Part shown: in pieces, positions 1 through 8,302 of the stretch
Layout of the letters: each line of letters opens with the position of its first letter
Position numbering within the stretch: the first letter of the stretch is position 1
Origin: Desulfatibacillum sp.
Lineage (GTDB): Bacteria; Desulfobacterota; Desulfobacteria; Desulfobacterales; SpSt-501
Reading direction: 5' to 3'
DNA length: 64,000 nt
Assembly: GCA_020725555.1 (NCBI GenBank)
Contig: DYEU01000023.1
Location: 82,424 to 146,423, forward strand
The notes under the pieces: generated by a model
What the model was told of the DNA's origin: nothing
What the model saw: the letters and a program-made list of their open reading frames with translations, nothing else
Databases searched by the model: none
Position numbers and translations under genes: made by a program

Positions 1-494
1 AGCTCGCTGTCGAGGGCCTCGAGCTGAATGCAGCTCAGGTCGTTCGCCGGGTATTGCGGCACCGCCTCGGCGGAGGGGTTGCGGCACTGAACGCCGTTGT
101 AACGGGAGGCCGTCTCGTTGCTCGTGAAGGCGATCGCCGTCTGGCCGGTCTGGGCCTGGGGGTAGCCCGCGGCGCAGGCCCCGGTGACCCGCCCGTCCTC
201 GCAGAGCTCGGTGAAGCGGCCGAAGAACCCGCGGCGGCGCTTTCCGTCCGCCCCCTCGGCGGAACGCAGGTGCAGGGTTGGGTCGAACCCGGCCATGCGC
301 AGGGAGCGCTGCAGGATGTAAAAGGCGTTGCGCAGGTTCTGCTGGGTATCGACCACGATGTTCTGGGTCACGTGGGACTCGAGCTGCGCCTTGTATGCGC
401 CGTAGATCCCGGCGAGCGCAAGCGAGGAGACGGCGAGGGTCACCATCAGCTCGACCAACGTGAATCCGCGGCAGTCGCTTCTCGGGTTCGCCAT
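1..494 (-). CDS. PilW-like minor pilin, 3' end cut by window edge
   Basis: Reading from the ATG at 494 toward the window edge gives 164 codons with no stop. A short basic leader (MANPRSDCRG) is followed by F-T-L-V-E and a hydrophobic helix, the class III signal cleaved by PilD, with the conserved Glu at mature position 5. After the helix comes a PilW-type stretch (QQNLRNAFYILQRSLRMAGFDP), then a Cys-containing globular region. It would be assembled in the inner membrane into the pilus tip complex. It is the last visible gene of the pilus operon, 17 bases after the preceding pseudopilin, and is a second PilW-like copy besides the one at 5522-6130. The Shine-Dalgarno is weak. The C-terminus is unseen. 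Confidence 0.8.
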   Translation of the reverse strand, partial: MANPRSDCRGFTLVELMVTLAVSSLALAGIYGAYKAQLESHVTQNIVVDTQQNLRNAFYILQRSLRMAGFDPTLHLRSAEGADGKRRRGFFGRFTELCEDGRVTGACAAGYPQAQTGQTAIAFTSNETASRYNGVQCRNPSAEAVPQYPANDLSCIQLEALDSE

Positions 495-511
495 CGCTTG
501 ACTTTCGCGCC

Positions 512-955
512 TCATTCGATGCGAACCGTCCCGCCGGCCCCCAGGCGGACGCTGCGCTCGAGGTCGGCGCCGCCGCTGCGGCCGATCACCACCCGGCCGG
601 CCTTGTTCGGAAGGCCCTGGTTGTTGAACAGGACCGCGGTCCCGAGCGAGCCCTGGCCGGGCTCGCGCAGGTCCACGCCGGCGGGCATCCGCACCGCGCG
701 CACCGGCTCCCCGGCGGCCGCAACCCGAAGCGTCTCCTGGGCGTAGTCGATCTCCACGGTGACGGCCGCGTTGCGCTTGACGGCCGTGTGCCGCGCGAGC
801 TCCAGGGCGCCGAGAACCTCGCGGGCGGCCGATCCGATCTTGTATTTCGGGACCCAGCCGATCACCGCCGGGAGCGCCATGGCGCAGAGCAGGGCGATGA
901 TCCCGATGATCACCATCAACTCCTGGAGGCTGAACCCCTTCTGCCCTTTGAGCAT
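512..955 (-). CDS. GspH/FimT-family pseudopilin (second copy)
   Basis: A 147-residue protein starting MLKGQKG-FSLQE, a short type IV prepilin leader with Gly before the cleavage site and Glu5 after it. A hydrophobic segment follows, then a small beta-rich domain of GspH/FimT type ending in VRIE. I chose the ATG at 955 because GGAGG lies just upstream and the leader then has normal length. An in-frame extension to 1066 encodes nothing pilin-like. It acts as a minor pilin in priming pilus assembly. It resembles the protein at 6546-7028 in fold but not closely in sequence, so the operon carries two FimT-type subunits. Confidence 0.82.
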   Translation of the reverse strand: MLKGQKGFSLQELMVIIGIIALLCAMALPAVIGWVPKYKIGSAAREVLGALELARHTAVKRNAAVTVEIDYAQETLRVAAAGEPVRAVRMPAGVDLREPGQGSLGTAVLFNNQGLPNKAGRVVIGRSGGADLERSVRLGAGGTVRIE

Positions 956-1208
956 CGATCCCTCCACGAACCCTCGAGCGGCCTCGGGGCTGCCGGATAG
1001 ATCAAGCAAAGCATGTGCCAGCGCCGCATACCTTCCGAGGCGCTCACGGGGAGAGCGCCGGAACACGGGCCGATTTTTTTAACCTACTGATTTCATATTT
1101 GAATTCTATTCTCGGCATCCCGGCGCGCCTCCGGCGCCGCGGGTCTCTCCGGACCGGAGAGCCTCACAAGGTTTAATGCGCTCTTAAGCGATTTAATAAA
1201 AGGGGGGC
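956..1208 (-). other. intergenic spacer inside the pilus operon
   Basis: About 250 bases without a gene, unusually A+T-rich for this window between 1080 and 1200. It holds an exact inverted repeat CTCTCCGG-A-CCGGAGAG at 1145-1161 and a run of seven T on the plus strand near 1075-1081. An internal promoter for the downstream pilins is plausible, but I could not fit a convincing -35/-10 pair or sigma-54 box. No small gene was recognised. Confidence 0.4.
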
Positions 1209-1709
1209 TCAGCGGGCGGGCGTGCCAGCGGCCCCGGCCGCGGGAGGGCGGCGCGGCGACTTGCGGCGCGCCTCCTCGACGGGCTGGAAGGAAGCCCGGG
1301 GTTGCGGGGGCCTCTTCTCCAGTTTCTGCAGCCGCGTGGCGGCGACGAAGCCCTCGGGGTGACGGAAGCCCTCCACGGCCACCGTCTCGCCCTTGCGGAA
1401 AAATGCCCGCGGCCGCGGTTTCCCGGCCTCGTCGAGGTACTGTGTCTTGAGCGCCCTGCCCCCGACCCAGGCGTTCAAGCCCCGGATCTCGCGCTCGGCG
1501 ACGACGATCACCCCGCGCTCGGGGTCCGCTTCCATGACGACCCCGACGATCTCGATGGGGGCGCACTCCTCGGGGTCGAGCTGCTCGACGACGGCGGCGG
1601 GGGAAGCCTCCCCCGCCCCGGGGGCGGGGGTCGCGGCTTGCGTCCCTGAGAAAGCGGCCAGGAGGGCCGCGGTCACGATGGCGGCAAGCGGCAGGGGGCG
1701 CAAGGTCAT
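1209..1709 (-). CDS. small exported protein of unknown function
   Basis: A 166-residue protein with a clear Sec signal peptide (MTLRPLPLAAIVTAALLAAF, cleavage near TQA-ATP). A linker rich in Ala, Gly and Pro is followed by a domain of about 80 residues that reads as short beta strands (IEIVGVVMEADPERGVIVVA, then VAVEGF) and could be a small barrel of OB type. The tail is basic and Pro-rich. I do not recognise a family. It starts 17 bases after the pilY1 stop with AGAAGGG upstream, so it is co-transcribed with pilus genes. A periplasmic or outer-membrane role with PilY1 is inference from position only. Confidence 0.65.
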   Translation of the reverse strand: MTLRPLPLAAIVTAALLAAFSGTQAATPAPGAGEASPAAVVEQLDPEECAPIEIVGVVMEADPERGVIVVAEREIRGLNAWVGGRALKTQYLDEAGKPRPRAFFRKGETVAVEGFRHPEGFVAATRLQKLEKRPPQPRASFQPVEEARRKSPRRPPAAGAAGTPAR

Positions 1710-1726
1710 GGCCCTTCTCCTTCGCG

Positions 1727-4700
1727 TCAGAAGATCTGCTTCCAGTAATAGCGGATCATGTCCTGGGAGGCGACCGTGGGCAGGCTCACGATGCCGCTCT
1801 CGACGCCGATGAACAGCCTCGCCCCGCCGGCGAGAATGGCGATCACCGGCGCCGAGGGGATCGCCGTCCCGATCGCCAGCGACCGGTCGAGCTTCCCCAA
1901 GGCCACGGCATTGCCGGCGCGGTCGGTCTCCGGGGTCGCGCTGAAATCGTGCACGGCGCTCCCGTCCAAATAATTCACGGCGTAAAGGCGCGCGACCCCG
2001 CGCACGGTGGAAGCGGCGCAGGGGTCGTTCGGGTTGACGCCCGAGTCTTGCGAAGGCGTGTAGGTGGTGAAGTAGACGACCCCGCCGTAGACCCGCGGCG
2101 AGGAGACGACCTTCTCGCCCGCGTTTTCGAGGCGGATGAACCAGCCTTTCCGGTTCTGGAGCAGCGCCTTGACCTGGGCCTTTTCCTCGGCCGTGCCGAG
2201 CTGGACGAGGTTGTCGGTCACGTCGACCAGGTCGGCCTCGGTGAGCGGCGCGGTCAGGGTCCAGTCGTTTTTCACGGCGTAGAAGCGATTGACCACCTGG
2301 GTTTCGCTCGGCCGCTCGCGGTCCCCGGTGCCGAAGAAGACGTACTCGCCGTGGATGCCGGGCGGGTATTTCTCGGCCACCGCGTCCGGGGCGTAGAGGA
2401 TCTTGAGCCGCCTGCCGTTCACGAGCGGGGCCTGGAAGATCTTCTTCGCGCTCCAGGAGCCGTCGGCGATGCTGCGGGCGATCTGCCGCGTGCCCACGGT
2501 GAAGCTCTGCACCTCGTCGTCCTTTACGCCGAAGAGGTTTCCGCCGAGGTCGCCGAAATAGATGCGGCTGGTGATCCCGTCGCCGTCGTGGTCGAAGCCC
2601 GCGACGTCGACGACGGAATGGGTGAGGCCGAGCGCGGGGTGCGTGGCCGGGGTCACCTTGAGGGAAGAAAGCACCTGCCCGGTCGCCCGGTTCACGGCGA
2701 AGATGCCGCGGCCCACGGTGTCCTCGGGGTCGGGGGCGGCCTGGTCCTGGTTCGTGTCGTAGCCCCCGGCGATGAGAAAGACGTCCGCGGGGGTCACGGT
2801 CACCTCGACCCCGTCTGGCGTGGTGACGGCCTCGGCGCCGGTCGACACGGTGACGCGGTCGGGCCGGCTCCAGGACTGGCCCAGCCGCTCGTAATTCGTG
2901 GGTGAAGGCCCGAGAGCGTCCACGCCCAGGCTGTACAGGAAACGCGGGGCGGCGTAATCGGTGACATCGAGGGCGACATAGGCCTCCCCGCCGCGCCGCG
3001 AGCCGATCACGAGGATCTTCTGCGCATCCCCGCCGTACACCGCGGGCGAGCCGTCGACGAAATAGTCGTGGTCGGCGTCGGAGAGGCGCGTGAGCCGCCC
3101 GAGGTGCTCAGGCGGGATGAAGCTCCAGAGTTCCTGCCCCGTGTCGTCGTCGATCGCGTGGAGCATGCCGTCGTTTGCGCCGACATAGATCACGGTCTTG
3201 TCGGGGTAGTGGACGATCGCGGGCTCGGAGTGGATGACGTCGCCGAAGACGCCGTTGCGCACCGTATCGAAGAGCTGGTCGCGGGCGGCGGCGTCGGCGA
3301 CCCCCAGCATGGCGTTGGTGATCGCCGTGTTGGCAGTGACGAAAGCGTTCGAGGAATCGGTGAGCAGCGGGTTCGTCCCCGTCCAGGTGTAGACCCGCCG
3401 CGGCTCCGTCGACTCGATCTGGAGACTCAAGGCCTCGGCCGCCCCGCCCCTTTCGACCGCCGGGCCGTCGTTTCCAAGAACCGTCCACCAGGAGAGCGCG
3501 TTGTCCTTGATCAGCCCCTCGGGGGTCGTAACCGGGTCGCCCTTGGCGTCGATCAGCGCCCCGTCGGGCTCGAGCTTGTAGCGCTTGATGTTTCCGATCC
3601 AGCGGCCGCTCTGCTGCGGCTTGAAGAAGCCGAGGTAGATCTTGTCGCCGGCGAAGACGCGGTTCATGCGGCTGATGGGGACGACCGGGGCGACGTAGCA
3701 GGCGTTCTTCTCGATGATGCTCGACATGATCTGGAAGAAGGCCTCGCGCAGCGTCGAGTAGTTCTCGGCCGTGTAGTAGGAGCCGCCGCCGGCCGCGGCC
3801 GTGCGCTGCAGCAGCGCCTGCTCGATGCGTAAGCCGATGGTGAAGGTCGTGATGTTCTGCTTGTCGAAGGCGGTCCCGTCGCCCATCGCGGGGTTGCAGT
3901 CGTTTTCATAGAGATAGCGGGCCACGTCCTCGAGATAACCCGACCCGTCGTAAGGATAGTCGAATTTCGCCGGGTCGTTTGCGGGGGTCGAGGTCCCGAT
4001 GAAATCGCCGTTGATGTAGGGGGCCGACCAGAGCCGGCTGTCCCGGTCCTTGGTGGGCTCGCCGTCGGTCATGAGGATGATGTAGTTCTTCTGGCAGCGC
4101 TCGAGCATGGGCGAGACGTAGCGCCCGCCGGAATAGGACCCGGCGGGGAACTCGCTCGTGTTGAACCAGCTCGGCATGCCCGCGTAGTAGAGGCCCGCCT
4201 CGGCGAGGGTCTCGGCAAGCGGCGTCCAGGTCGAGGGAGTGAGTTCGTTCACCGCGTTTAAGAGCGCGCTGCGGTGGGCCGGGTCGTTTACGCTTTTCAC
4301 CGGGATCCGCAGCCGCCCGCCCTGCTCGTAGTTGAAGATCATCAGGCCGAAGCGTACGTTGTCGGTCGTCGCAATCAGGTCGGAGACGACCTGCTTGGCG
4401 ACGTCGATCCGGCGCAGGTAGGGGCCGATCCCGGTCGCGATGTAGTTCAGGTAGTTTCCCAGGCGGAGGTAGCGCTTGGTGCTTCCGCCGCAGTTGAAGG
4501 GCGAGCTCCTGCGGATGTAGCCCTCGGCGTAGCCCTGCTCGAGGAGCGCCTCCCGGAGGGTGGAGCAGCCGAGGCTGCCGACGTTTGACGCGAAAAGATC
4601 CCACCAGTAGGTCCCGGTGGAGGAGTTGTAGCGGCGGTAGTAGACGGCGTTCCGCGTGTAGGTGCAGCTTGCGCAGCTGTAGGTCTGGTTCGGGTCGTAG

Positions 4701-4873
4701 GGGACCCCGGGGACGTCGGCCTCGTCCATGCTGCCCGAGTTGTCGAAGATGATGAGGACGTTCGGCTCGATGTCCGGGTTGGTCACCGTGCCGTAGATCT
4801 CGGTGTCGTCGGCGCGGAGGATCCCCGCCAGCCCGAGAACGACCATCACCCCCATCAACAGCCTGCGGCTCAT
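1727..4873 (-). CDS. pilY1: PilY1-type pilus tip/biogenesis protein
   Basis: A 1048-residue secreted protein with a signal peptide ending near LRA-DDTE. An N-terminal von Willebrand factor A domain begins with the metal-site motif D-N-S-G-S at residues 44-48 and includes MTDGEPT. The C-terminal half is a beta-propeller of PilY1/PQQ type (NDGMLHAIDDDTGQELW) with a Ca2+-loop-like stretch DADHDYFVDGSP. PilY1 sits at the pilus tip and acts in adhesion, surface sensing and control of retraction. The ATG at 4873 was chosen because it begins the signal peptide and has AAGGAG upstream; extensions upstream overlap pilX out of frame. There are many Cys residues in the VWA half, as in surface-exposed homologues. 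Confidence 0.92.
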   Translation of the reverse strand: MSRRLLMGVMVVLGLAGILRADDTEIYGTVTNPDIEPNVLIIFDNSGSMDEADVPGVPYDPNQTYSCASCTYTRNAVYYRRYNSSTGTYWWDLFASNVGSLGCSTLREALLEQGYAEGYIRRSSPFNCGGSTKRYLRLGNYLNYIATGIGPYLRRIDVAKQVVSDLIATTDNVRFGLMIFNYEQGGRLRIPVKSVNDPAHRSALLNAVNELTPSTWTPLAETLAEAGLYYAGMPSWFNTSEFPAGSYSGGRYVSPMLERCQKNYIILMTDGEPTKDRDSRLWSAPYINGDFIGTSTPANDPAKFDYPYDGSGYLEDVARYLYENDCNPAMGDGTAFDKQNITTFTIGLRIEQALLQRTAAAGGGSYYTAENYSTLREAFFQIMSSIIEKNACYVAPVVPISRMNRVFAGDKIYLGFFKPQQSGRWIGNIKRYKLEPDGALIDAKGDPVTTPEGLIKDNALSWWTVLGNDGPAVERGGAAEALSLQIESTEPRRVYTWTGTNPLLTDSSNAFVTANTAITNAMLGVADAAARDQLFDTVRNGVFGDVIHSEPAIVHYPDKTVIYVGANDGMLHAIDDDTGQELWSFIPPEHLGRLTRLSDADHDYFVDGSPAVYGGDAQKILVIGSRRGGEAYVALDVTDYAAPRFLYSLGVDALGPSPTNYERLGQSWSRPDRVTVSTGAEAVTTPDGVEVTVTPADVFLIAGGYDTNQDQAAPDPEDTVGRGIFAVNRATGQVLSSLKVTPATHPALGLTHSVVDVAGFDHDGDGITSRIYFGDLGGNLFGVKDDEVQSFTVGTRQIARSIADGSWSAKKIFQAPLVNGRRLKILYAPDAVAEKYPPGIHGEYVFFGTGDRERPSETQVVNRFYAVKNDWTLTAPLTEADLVDVTDNLVQLGTAEEKAQVKALLQNRKGWFIRLENAGEKVVSSPRVYGGVVYFTTYTPSQDSGVNPNDPCAASTVRGVARLYAVNYLDGSAVHDFSATPETDRAGNAVALGKLDRSLAIGTAIPSAPVIAILAGGARLFIGVESGIVSLPTVASQDMIRYYWKQIF

Positions 4874-4919
4874 GCCGGAGTCTCCTTTGGTTTCATGTCG
4901 CGGGAAGGCCCCCGCGCGC

Positions 4920-5504
4920 TCATTGGTACTTGTTGAACACCTTGTAGGCGCCCACCTGGACGCGCGTGTTCCCCGTGAGCGAGGTCGCCGTGATCCCGTA
5001 GCGGCGGATCTCGAAATACTTGAGGCTGAAGCCCGAGCCCGGCGGCGGGGCGGAAATGTGCCGCTGCCGCGGCAGGTCGTTCGCCGCGGTCTCGGCCGGC
5101 CCCGCCTGCCCGTCCTCGTCGAAATCGATGGCGACCGCGGCATCGGTGATGCAGCGCACCCGGACTTCGGCGATCGGCCGGCTCTGGGCGTCGAGGGCAA
5201 AGAAGCGGTAATTGGCGGCCAGCGGCCCGTCGAGCAGGAACTGGTCGGTCAGCCAGTGCGTCGCGCCGGCCTCCCCCTTGCCGGTCGTGCCGCGGTCGTA
5301 ATTCTCGAGGGCGTCGATGACGGCCGCCTCCGAGGCGTAGAACTCGCGCGTGAGATCCCCTTCGTTGCGCACGACGTGCATCTCGGTCGTCGAGGTCCAC
5401 AGCGCAAGCACCCCCGCGAGCAGGAGCACGGCCGAAATGAGAATCGAGGCCCCGAGGATGAAGCCCCGCTCGTCTCTCAGGATATCGAGGGGTCTACCGC
5501 ACAT
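4920..5504 (-). CDS. pilX: PilX-like minor pilin
   Basis: A 194-residue protein starting with about 15 residues and then RG-FILGASILISAVLLLAG, the PilX N-terminal pattern of a class III leader and a hydrophobic helix. As in PilX proteins the usual Glu5 is absent. The rest is a soluble domain ending FNKYQ. PilX works with PilV, PilW and a FimU/FimT protein to form the priming complex that carries PilY1. It has a good Shine-Dalgarno (GGGAGGG) and lies 17 bases after pilW and 46 bases before pilY1, the canonical order pilV-W-X-Y1. Confidence 0.82.
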   Translation of the reverse strand: MCGRPLDILRDERGFILGASILISAVLLLAGVLALWTSTTEMHVVRNEGDLTREFYASEAAVIDALENYDRGTTGKGEAGATHWLTDQFLLDGPLAANYRFFALDAQSRPIAEVRVRCITDAAVAIDFDEDGQAGPAETAANDLPRQRHISAPPPGSGFSLKYFEIRRYGITATSLTGNTRVQVGAYKVFNKYQ

Positions 5505-5521
5505 CGCCGGGTTTCCCTCCC

Positions 5522-6130
5522 TTAGAGGTTGCGGCAGCGCACCCGTGTGGCGTAGGTGCGCGAAACGGCCGGGTTGCGGCCGGCTGGCCGGTTGACGGTC
5601 AGGGTGATCTCGACGGCGCGGATGTCGGCCCGCCGCGCGGCGAGCTCGGCCTCCGGGATCGCCGCCCCGGTCGCGTCGAGGTAGGCGAACTGCATCTGGC
5701 TCACGTCCTCGAGCAGCACCTCGGTCCCCAGATGGCTGGTCTGCTCGAGCCGCGTGCCGTTCAGGGCGTAGGTGACGTTTTCGAAAGGACCGTCGAGCAG
5801 CCCGTCGTTGTTCATGTCGGCGGTGAACCGCAGCCGGGTGGGGGTCGCCTCCACGATGCCGGCGCCCGCGCTCCCCAGCGGGTCAAGGCCCGCAAGCCGG
5901 ATGTCCTGCACCATCATCTCGACCCCGATGCGCGCGCTCTGCTGGGTCGCCGCCTTCACGTTTTCAGCCGTGTAGGAGCGGTTCAGGCGCTCGAAGCCCG
6001 TGTAGATCGCCCCGAAGAGAATCGAGAGCGCGGCGAGCACAAGAAGCATCTCCACCATGGAGAAACCGCCCTGCGGGCCGAGCGCCCTCCGGCCCGCGCC
6101 GTGCACCGGCCGTTTTGCCCTGCGTCTCAT
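5522..6130 (-). CDS. pilW: PilW-like minor pilin
   Basis: 202 residues from the ATG at 6130. A leader ending PQGG precedes FSMVEMLLVLAALSILFG, with Glu5 present. Then comes the PilW-type segment RIGVEMMVQDIRLAGLDPLG and a beta-rich domain ending in RVRCRNL. The start is fixed by an ATGA overlap with the pilV stop at 6127-6130, a sign of translational coupling, and by AAGGGA upstream. The leader is longer than usual (about 22 residues), which is common in PilW. It is a core member of the priming complex. Confidence 0.85.
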   Translation of the reverse strand: MRRRAKRPVHGAGRRALGPQGGFSMVEMLLVLAALSILFGAIYTGFERLNRSYTAENVKAATQQSARIGVEMMVQDIRLAGLDPLGSAGAGIVEATPTRLRFTADMNNDGLLDGPFENVTYALNGTRLEQTSHLGTEVLLEDVSQMQFAYLDATGAAIPEAELAARRADIRAVEITLTVNRPAGRNPAVSRTYATRVRCRNL

Positions 6131-6531
6131 ACGCCGTTCCCTTGGGTGTTGGACGAGACCACGACACTCGCCTGCCGGCCGAGCCGCGTCCACTCCACCC
6201 GCACCGTGATGCGCCGCGCGCCATCGCCCAGGGTCTCGATGGTCCAGGTGCGGGTGAAGATGCCGCCCGAGCGGCCCTCGGCGTCGACCGGGTTGTTGGG
6301 GTCGGCATAGGGCCCTCCGGCGGCGAGCGCGGCGACCTCCCGGTTCTTCAGGTCCTCGAGCTGCGCCTTGGCCAGCATGTTCGCCTGGGTGTAGAGGTTG
6401 CCCTTGGTGTTGTTTCTGGCCGATCCGAAATGCATCGACACCGCGGCGAGCATCCCGAGCGAGAGGATGCCCATGGCAATCAGGAGTTCGATGAAGGAAA
6501 ACCCGCGCGCGTCGTGAAAACGCAAAACCAT
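6127..6531 (-). CDS. pilV: PilV-like minor pilin
   Basis: 134 residues from the ATG at 6531, which has GGAGGA upstream. The short leader MVLRFHDARG is followed by FSFIELLIAMGILSLGMLAA, a textbook type IV prepilin signal with Glu5. The remaining domain (TQANMLAKAQLEDLKNREVA onward) matches PilV. It overlaps pilW by four bases (ATGA). A much longer open frame continues upstream to 7398, but it is out of frame with the fimT gene and is not coding. Confidence 0.85.
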   Translation of the reverse strand: MVLRFHDARGFSFIELLIAMGILSLGMLAAVSMHFGSARNNTKGNLYTQANMLAKAQLEDLKNREVAALAAGGPYADPNNPVDAEGRSGGIFTRTWTIETLGDGARRITVRVEWTRLGRQASVVVSSNTQGNGV

Positions 6532-6545
6532 CTCGCGCTCTCCTC

Positions 6546-7028
6546 CTATAGGCTGCGGATGTTCCCCAGCCGGTTCACCCGGATGCGGCGCTCGCCGGTG
6601 CCGTTGACGAGCGGGATCGACCCCGCCGAGGTCAACGCCGGGGCGAGCCCCCGGCTGTCGAAACTGAGCCGCTGGTCGGGCAGCGTCATCTCCGCAAGCA
6701 CGATCCGGACCCCCGCGGGGAGCTGGCGGTAAAGGACCAGGGGTTCTGCGCCGTTGCGGATCCCGTCCCCCGCCTCCCCGCCCCCGGCGCCGTTGTCCAG
6801 AAACAGGGTGTACTCGTTTTCGGCGAAAACGACGGTGACGGCGGCCCCCTCGCGGATCGAGCGCACCTTGGCCATCTCCAAATCCGACGTCAGGTTGATC
6901 GCCGCCCCGCGCAGCCGGTGCACTTGCAGCCAGCGCAAAAACGAGGGCATGCTGACCGAGGCGAGCAGAGCGACCACGGCCAGGGTGACGGCCACCTCGA
7001 AAGCGCTGAATCCCGATTCCCGTCGCAT
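6546..7028 (-). CDS. fimT: GspH/FimT-family minor pilin, first gene of the pilus operon
   Basis: 160 residues starting MRRESG-FSAFEVAVTLAVVALLASV, a six-residue leader with Gly at -1 and Glu at mature position 5. The C-terminal domain ends with the GspH/FimT-like RRIRVNRLGNIRSL. It is the promoter-proximal gene, with AAGGAG about ten bases before the ATG and a sigma-54-like element 37 bases upstream. The order fimT-pilV-pilW-pilX-pilY1 is that of the minor-pilin operon of Pseudomonas and Geobacter-type bacteria. Confidence 0.87.
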   Translation of the reverse strand: MRRESGFSAFEVAVTLAVVALLASVSMPSFLRWLQVHRLRGAAINLTSDLEMAKVRSIREGAAVTVVFAENEYTLFLDNGAGGGEAGDGIRNGAEPLVLYRQLPAGVRIVLAEMTLPDQRLSFDSRGLAPALTSAGSIPLVNGTGERRIRVNRLGNIRSL

Positions 7029-7064
7029 GGCATCGGCTCCTTGTGGAAACTCCGGGAGCGGTTC

Positions 7065-7080
7065 TACAAAAGCCGTGCCA
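7065..7080 (-). promoter_or_regulatory. sigma-54 promoter for the pilus operon
   Basis: Minus-strand TGGCACGGCTTTTGTA. The -24 element TGGCACG is perfect and the -12 element TTGTA differs from TTGC(A/T) only at the C. The spacing is exactly canonical. The predicted start lies near 7054, 26 bases before the fimT ATG. RpoN-dependent pilin expression is known in Geobacter and Pseudomonas; use here is inferred. Confidence 0.6.
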
Positions 7081-7480
7081 CGCCGGGTGGAGGAACGGTT
7101 CGGGATGGCCGCCGGGCGGCCTCCGGCCGGAGCGACCGAAGTATCTAACCCGATGAATTCGAGCGAAAACCCGCCGGCCCCGGCCGGGGAAGAGCGCCCT
7201 CCCCGGCCGGGGCGCGGGAAAGCGGCGCGCGCTTCCGCGAACGGCCACGAACCTTAAAGTCTCTTCAAGGGGGTTGAAAAAATTTGCGGCCTCCGGCCTT
7301 GAGCCGACGGTTTTCGCGGGTCCGCAATTACAGGGAGGAAACGGAAATTGCGCGCTTGTACTCGGAGACCCCGGCGATCGTTTTCCCCTCGCGGTCACGG
7401 CCGGGGAGCGGGCTGCACGCCGAGAGTGGCTTCGGCCCGCGGGAGGCTTTTCCCGGGGCTGTCTTGCGGGATGGGGTTTT
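7081..7480. other. intergenic region between purQ and the pilus operon
   Basis: 400 bases without a recognisable gene. It contains two copies of the 12-bp palindrome CCCCGGCCGGGG at 7178-7189 and 7201-7212, 11 bases apart, and a 7-bp inverted repeat CGCAATT/AATTGCG at 7323-7329 and 7346-7352. On the minus strand a short GGCC-GGA-GGCC hairpin near 7290 is followed five bases later by T6, which may be a weak terminator behind purQ. Confidence 0.45.
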
Positions 7481-8302
7481 TTAGGACCCTTGGAAGTGGC
7501 GAACGGCGTTTTCGAAGATGCGCAGGCCCACCGGCGGCTCAGTGCCGAAGGGCCTCCCGGCGCGGCGCGCGTGTTCCTTCAGCCGCGGCCAGTCGGGGTG
7601 ATTCGTCCAGTCGTTGAAGGCCTCGGGGTGCGGCATGAGGCCGAAGATGCGGCCGGTCGCATCGCAGATGCCGGCGATGTCCTCGACCGACCCGTTGGGG
7701 TTGTCCGGGAAACGGCCGCCCGCGGGGCTGCCCTCCGGCAGGGCGTAGCGCAGGACGATCTGCCGCCGCGCCCGCAGCCTGGCGATCACCTCCGGGGCGG
7801 CGTAGAACTTGCCCTCCCCGTGGCGCACGGGGAGCTCCGCCGCCTCCAGCCCGCGGGTGAACACGCAGGGGGAGCCGGGATCGACGACGAGCCGCACCCA
7901 CTGATCCCGGAACATCCCGCAGTCGTTGGGCAGAAGCGCAACCGAGCGCGTGCGGTAGTCGCCGTCGAACCCCGGCAGCAGCCCCAGGTTGACCAGCGCC
8001 TGAAAGCCGTTGCAGATCCCGATGACCAGGCCGCCGCGCTCGATGAAGGCCTCGAGCTCCTCCCCCAGGTGGGTGCGGAAGCGCACCGCCTGGATGACCC
8101 CGGCGCCGTGGTCGTCCCCCCAGCCGAAGCCCCCCATCAGCACCAGGATCTGGTGATCCCCCAGGGCCACCTCCCCCCGGAAGAGAAGGTTCATGGGCAC
8201 GCGGTGCACGGCGGCGCCGGCGCGCTCGAAGGCGTAGATCGTCTCGGCGTCGCAGTTGAGGCCGTAGCCTGCGGGAAGAAGAACGCGGACCTTGGGCTTC
8301 AT
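7481..8302 (-). CDS. purQ: phosphoribosylformylglycinamidine synthase, glutaminase subunit
   Basis: A 273-residue class I glutamine amidotransferase that supplies ammonia for FGAM formation in purine synthesis. The nucleophile elbow is GICNGFQAL and the His/Glu pair lies in GLMPHPEAFNDW. The sequence opens with KVRVLLPAGYGLNCDAET. Its ATG overlaps the purL stop (ATGA at 8299-8302), so it is coupled to the synthetase. At about 270 residues it is longer than the Bacillus form of about 227, as is usual for this archaeal/delta-type subgroup. Confidence 0.92.
   Translation of the reverse strand: MKPKVRVLLPAGYGLNCDAETIYAFERAGAAVHRVPMNLLFRGEVALGDHQILVLMGGFGWGDDHGAGVIQAVRFRTHLGEELEAFIERGGLVIGICNGFQALVNLGLLPGFDGDYRTRSVALLPNDCGMFRDQWVRLVVDPGSPCVFTRGLEAAELPVRHGEGKFYAAPEVIARLRARRQIVLRYALPEGSPAGGRFPDNPNGSVEDIAGICDATGRIFGLMPHPEAFNDWTNHPDWPRLKEHARRAGRPFGTEPPVGLRIFENAVRHFQGS

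Noticed and set aside
7280..7330. Possible cyclic-di-GMP riboswitch suggested by GCCTCCGGCC
   Set aside because: The core stems and the second conserved half of GEMM are missing, and the match is on the strand that does not lead into a gene.
6127..7398. Long minus-strand frame giving a 423-residue protein
   Set aside because: Only the last 134 residues are pilin-like; the rest overlaps fimT in another frame and is Arg/Pro/Gly-rich noise.
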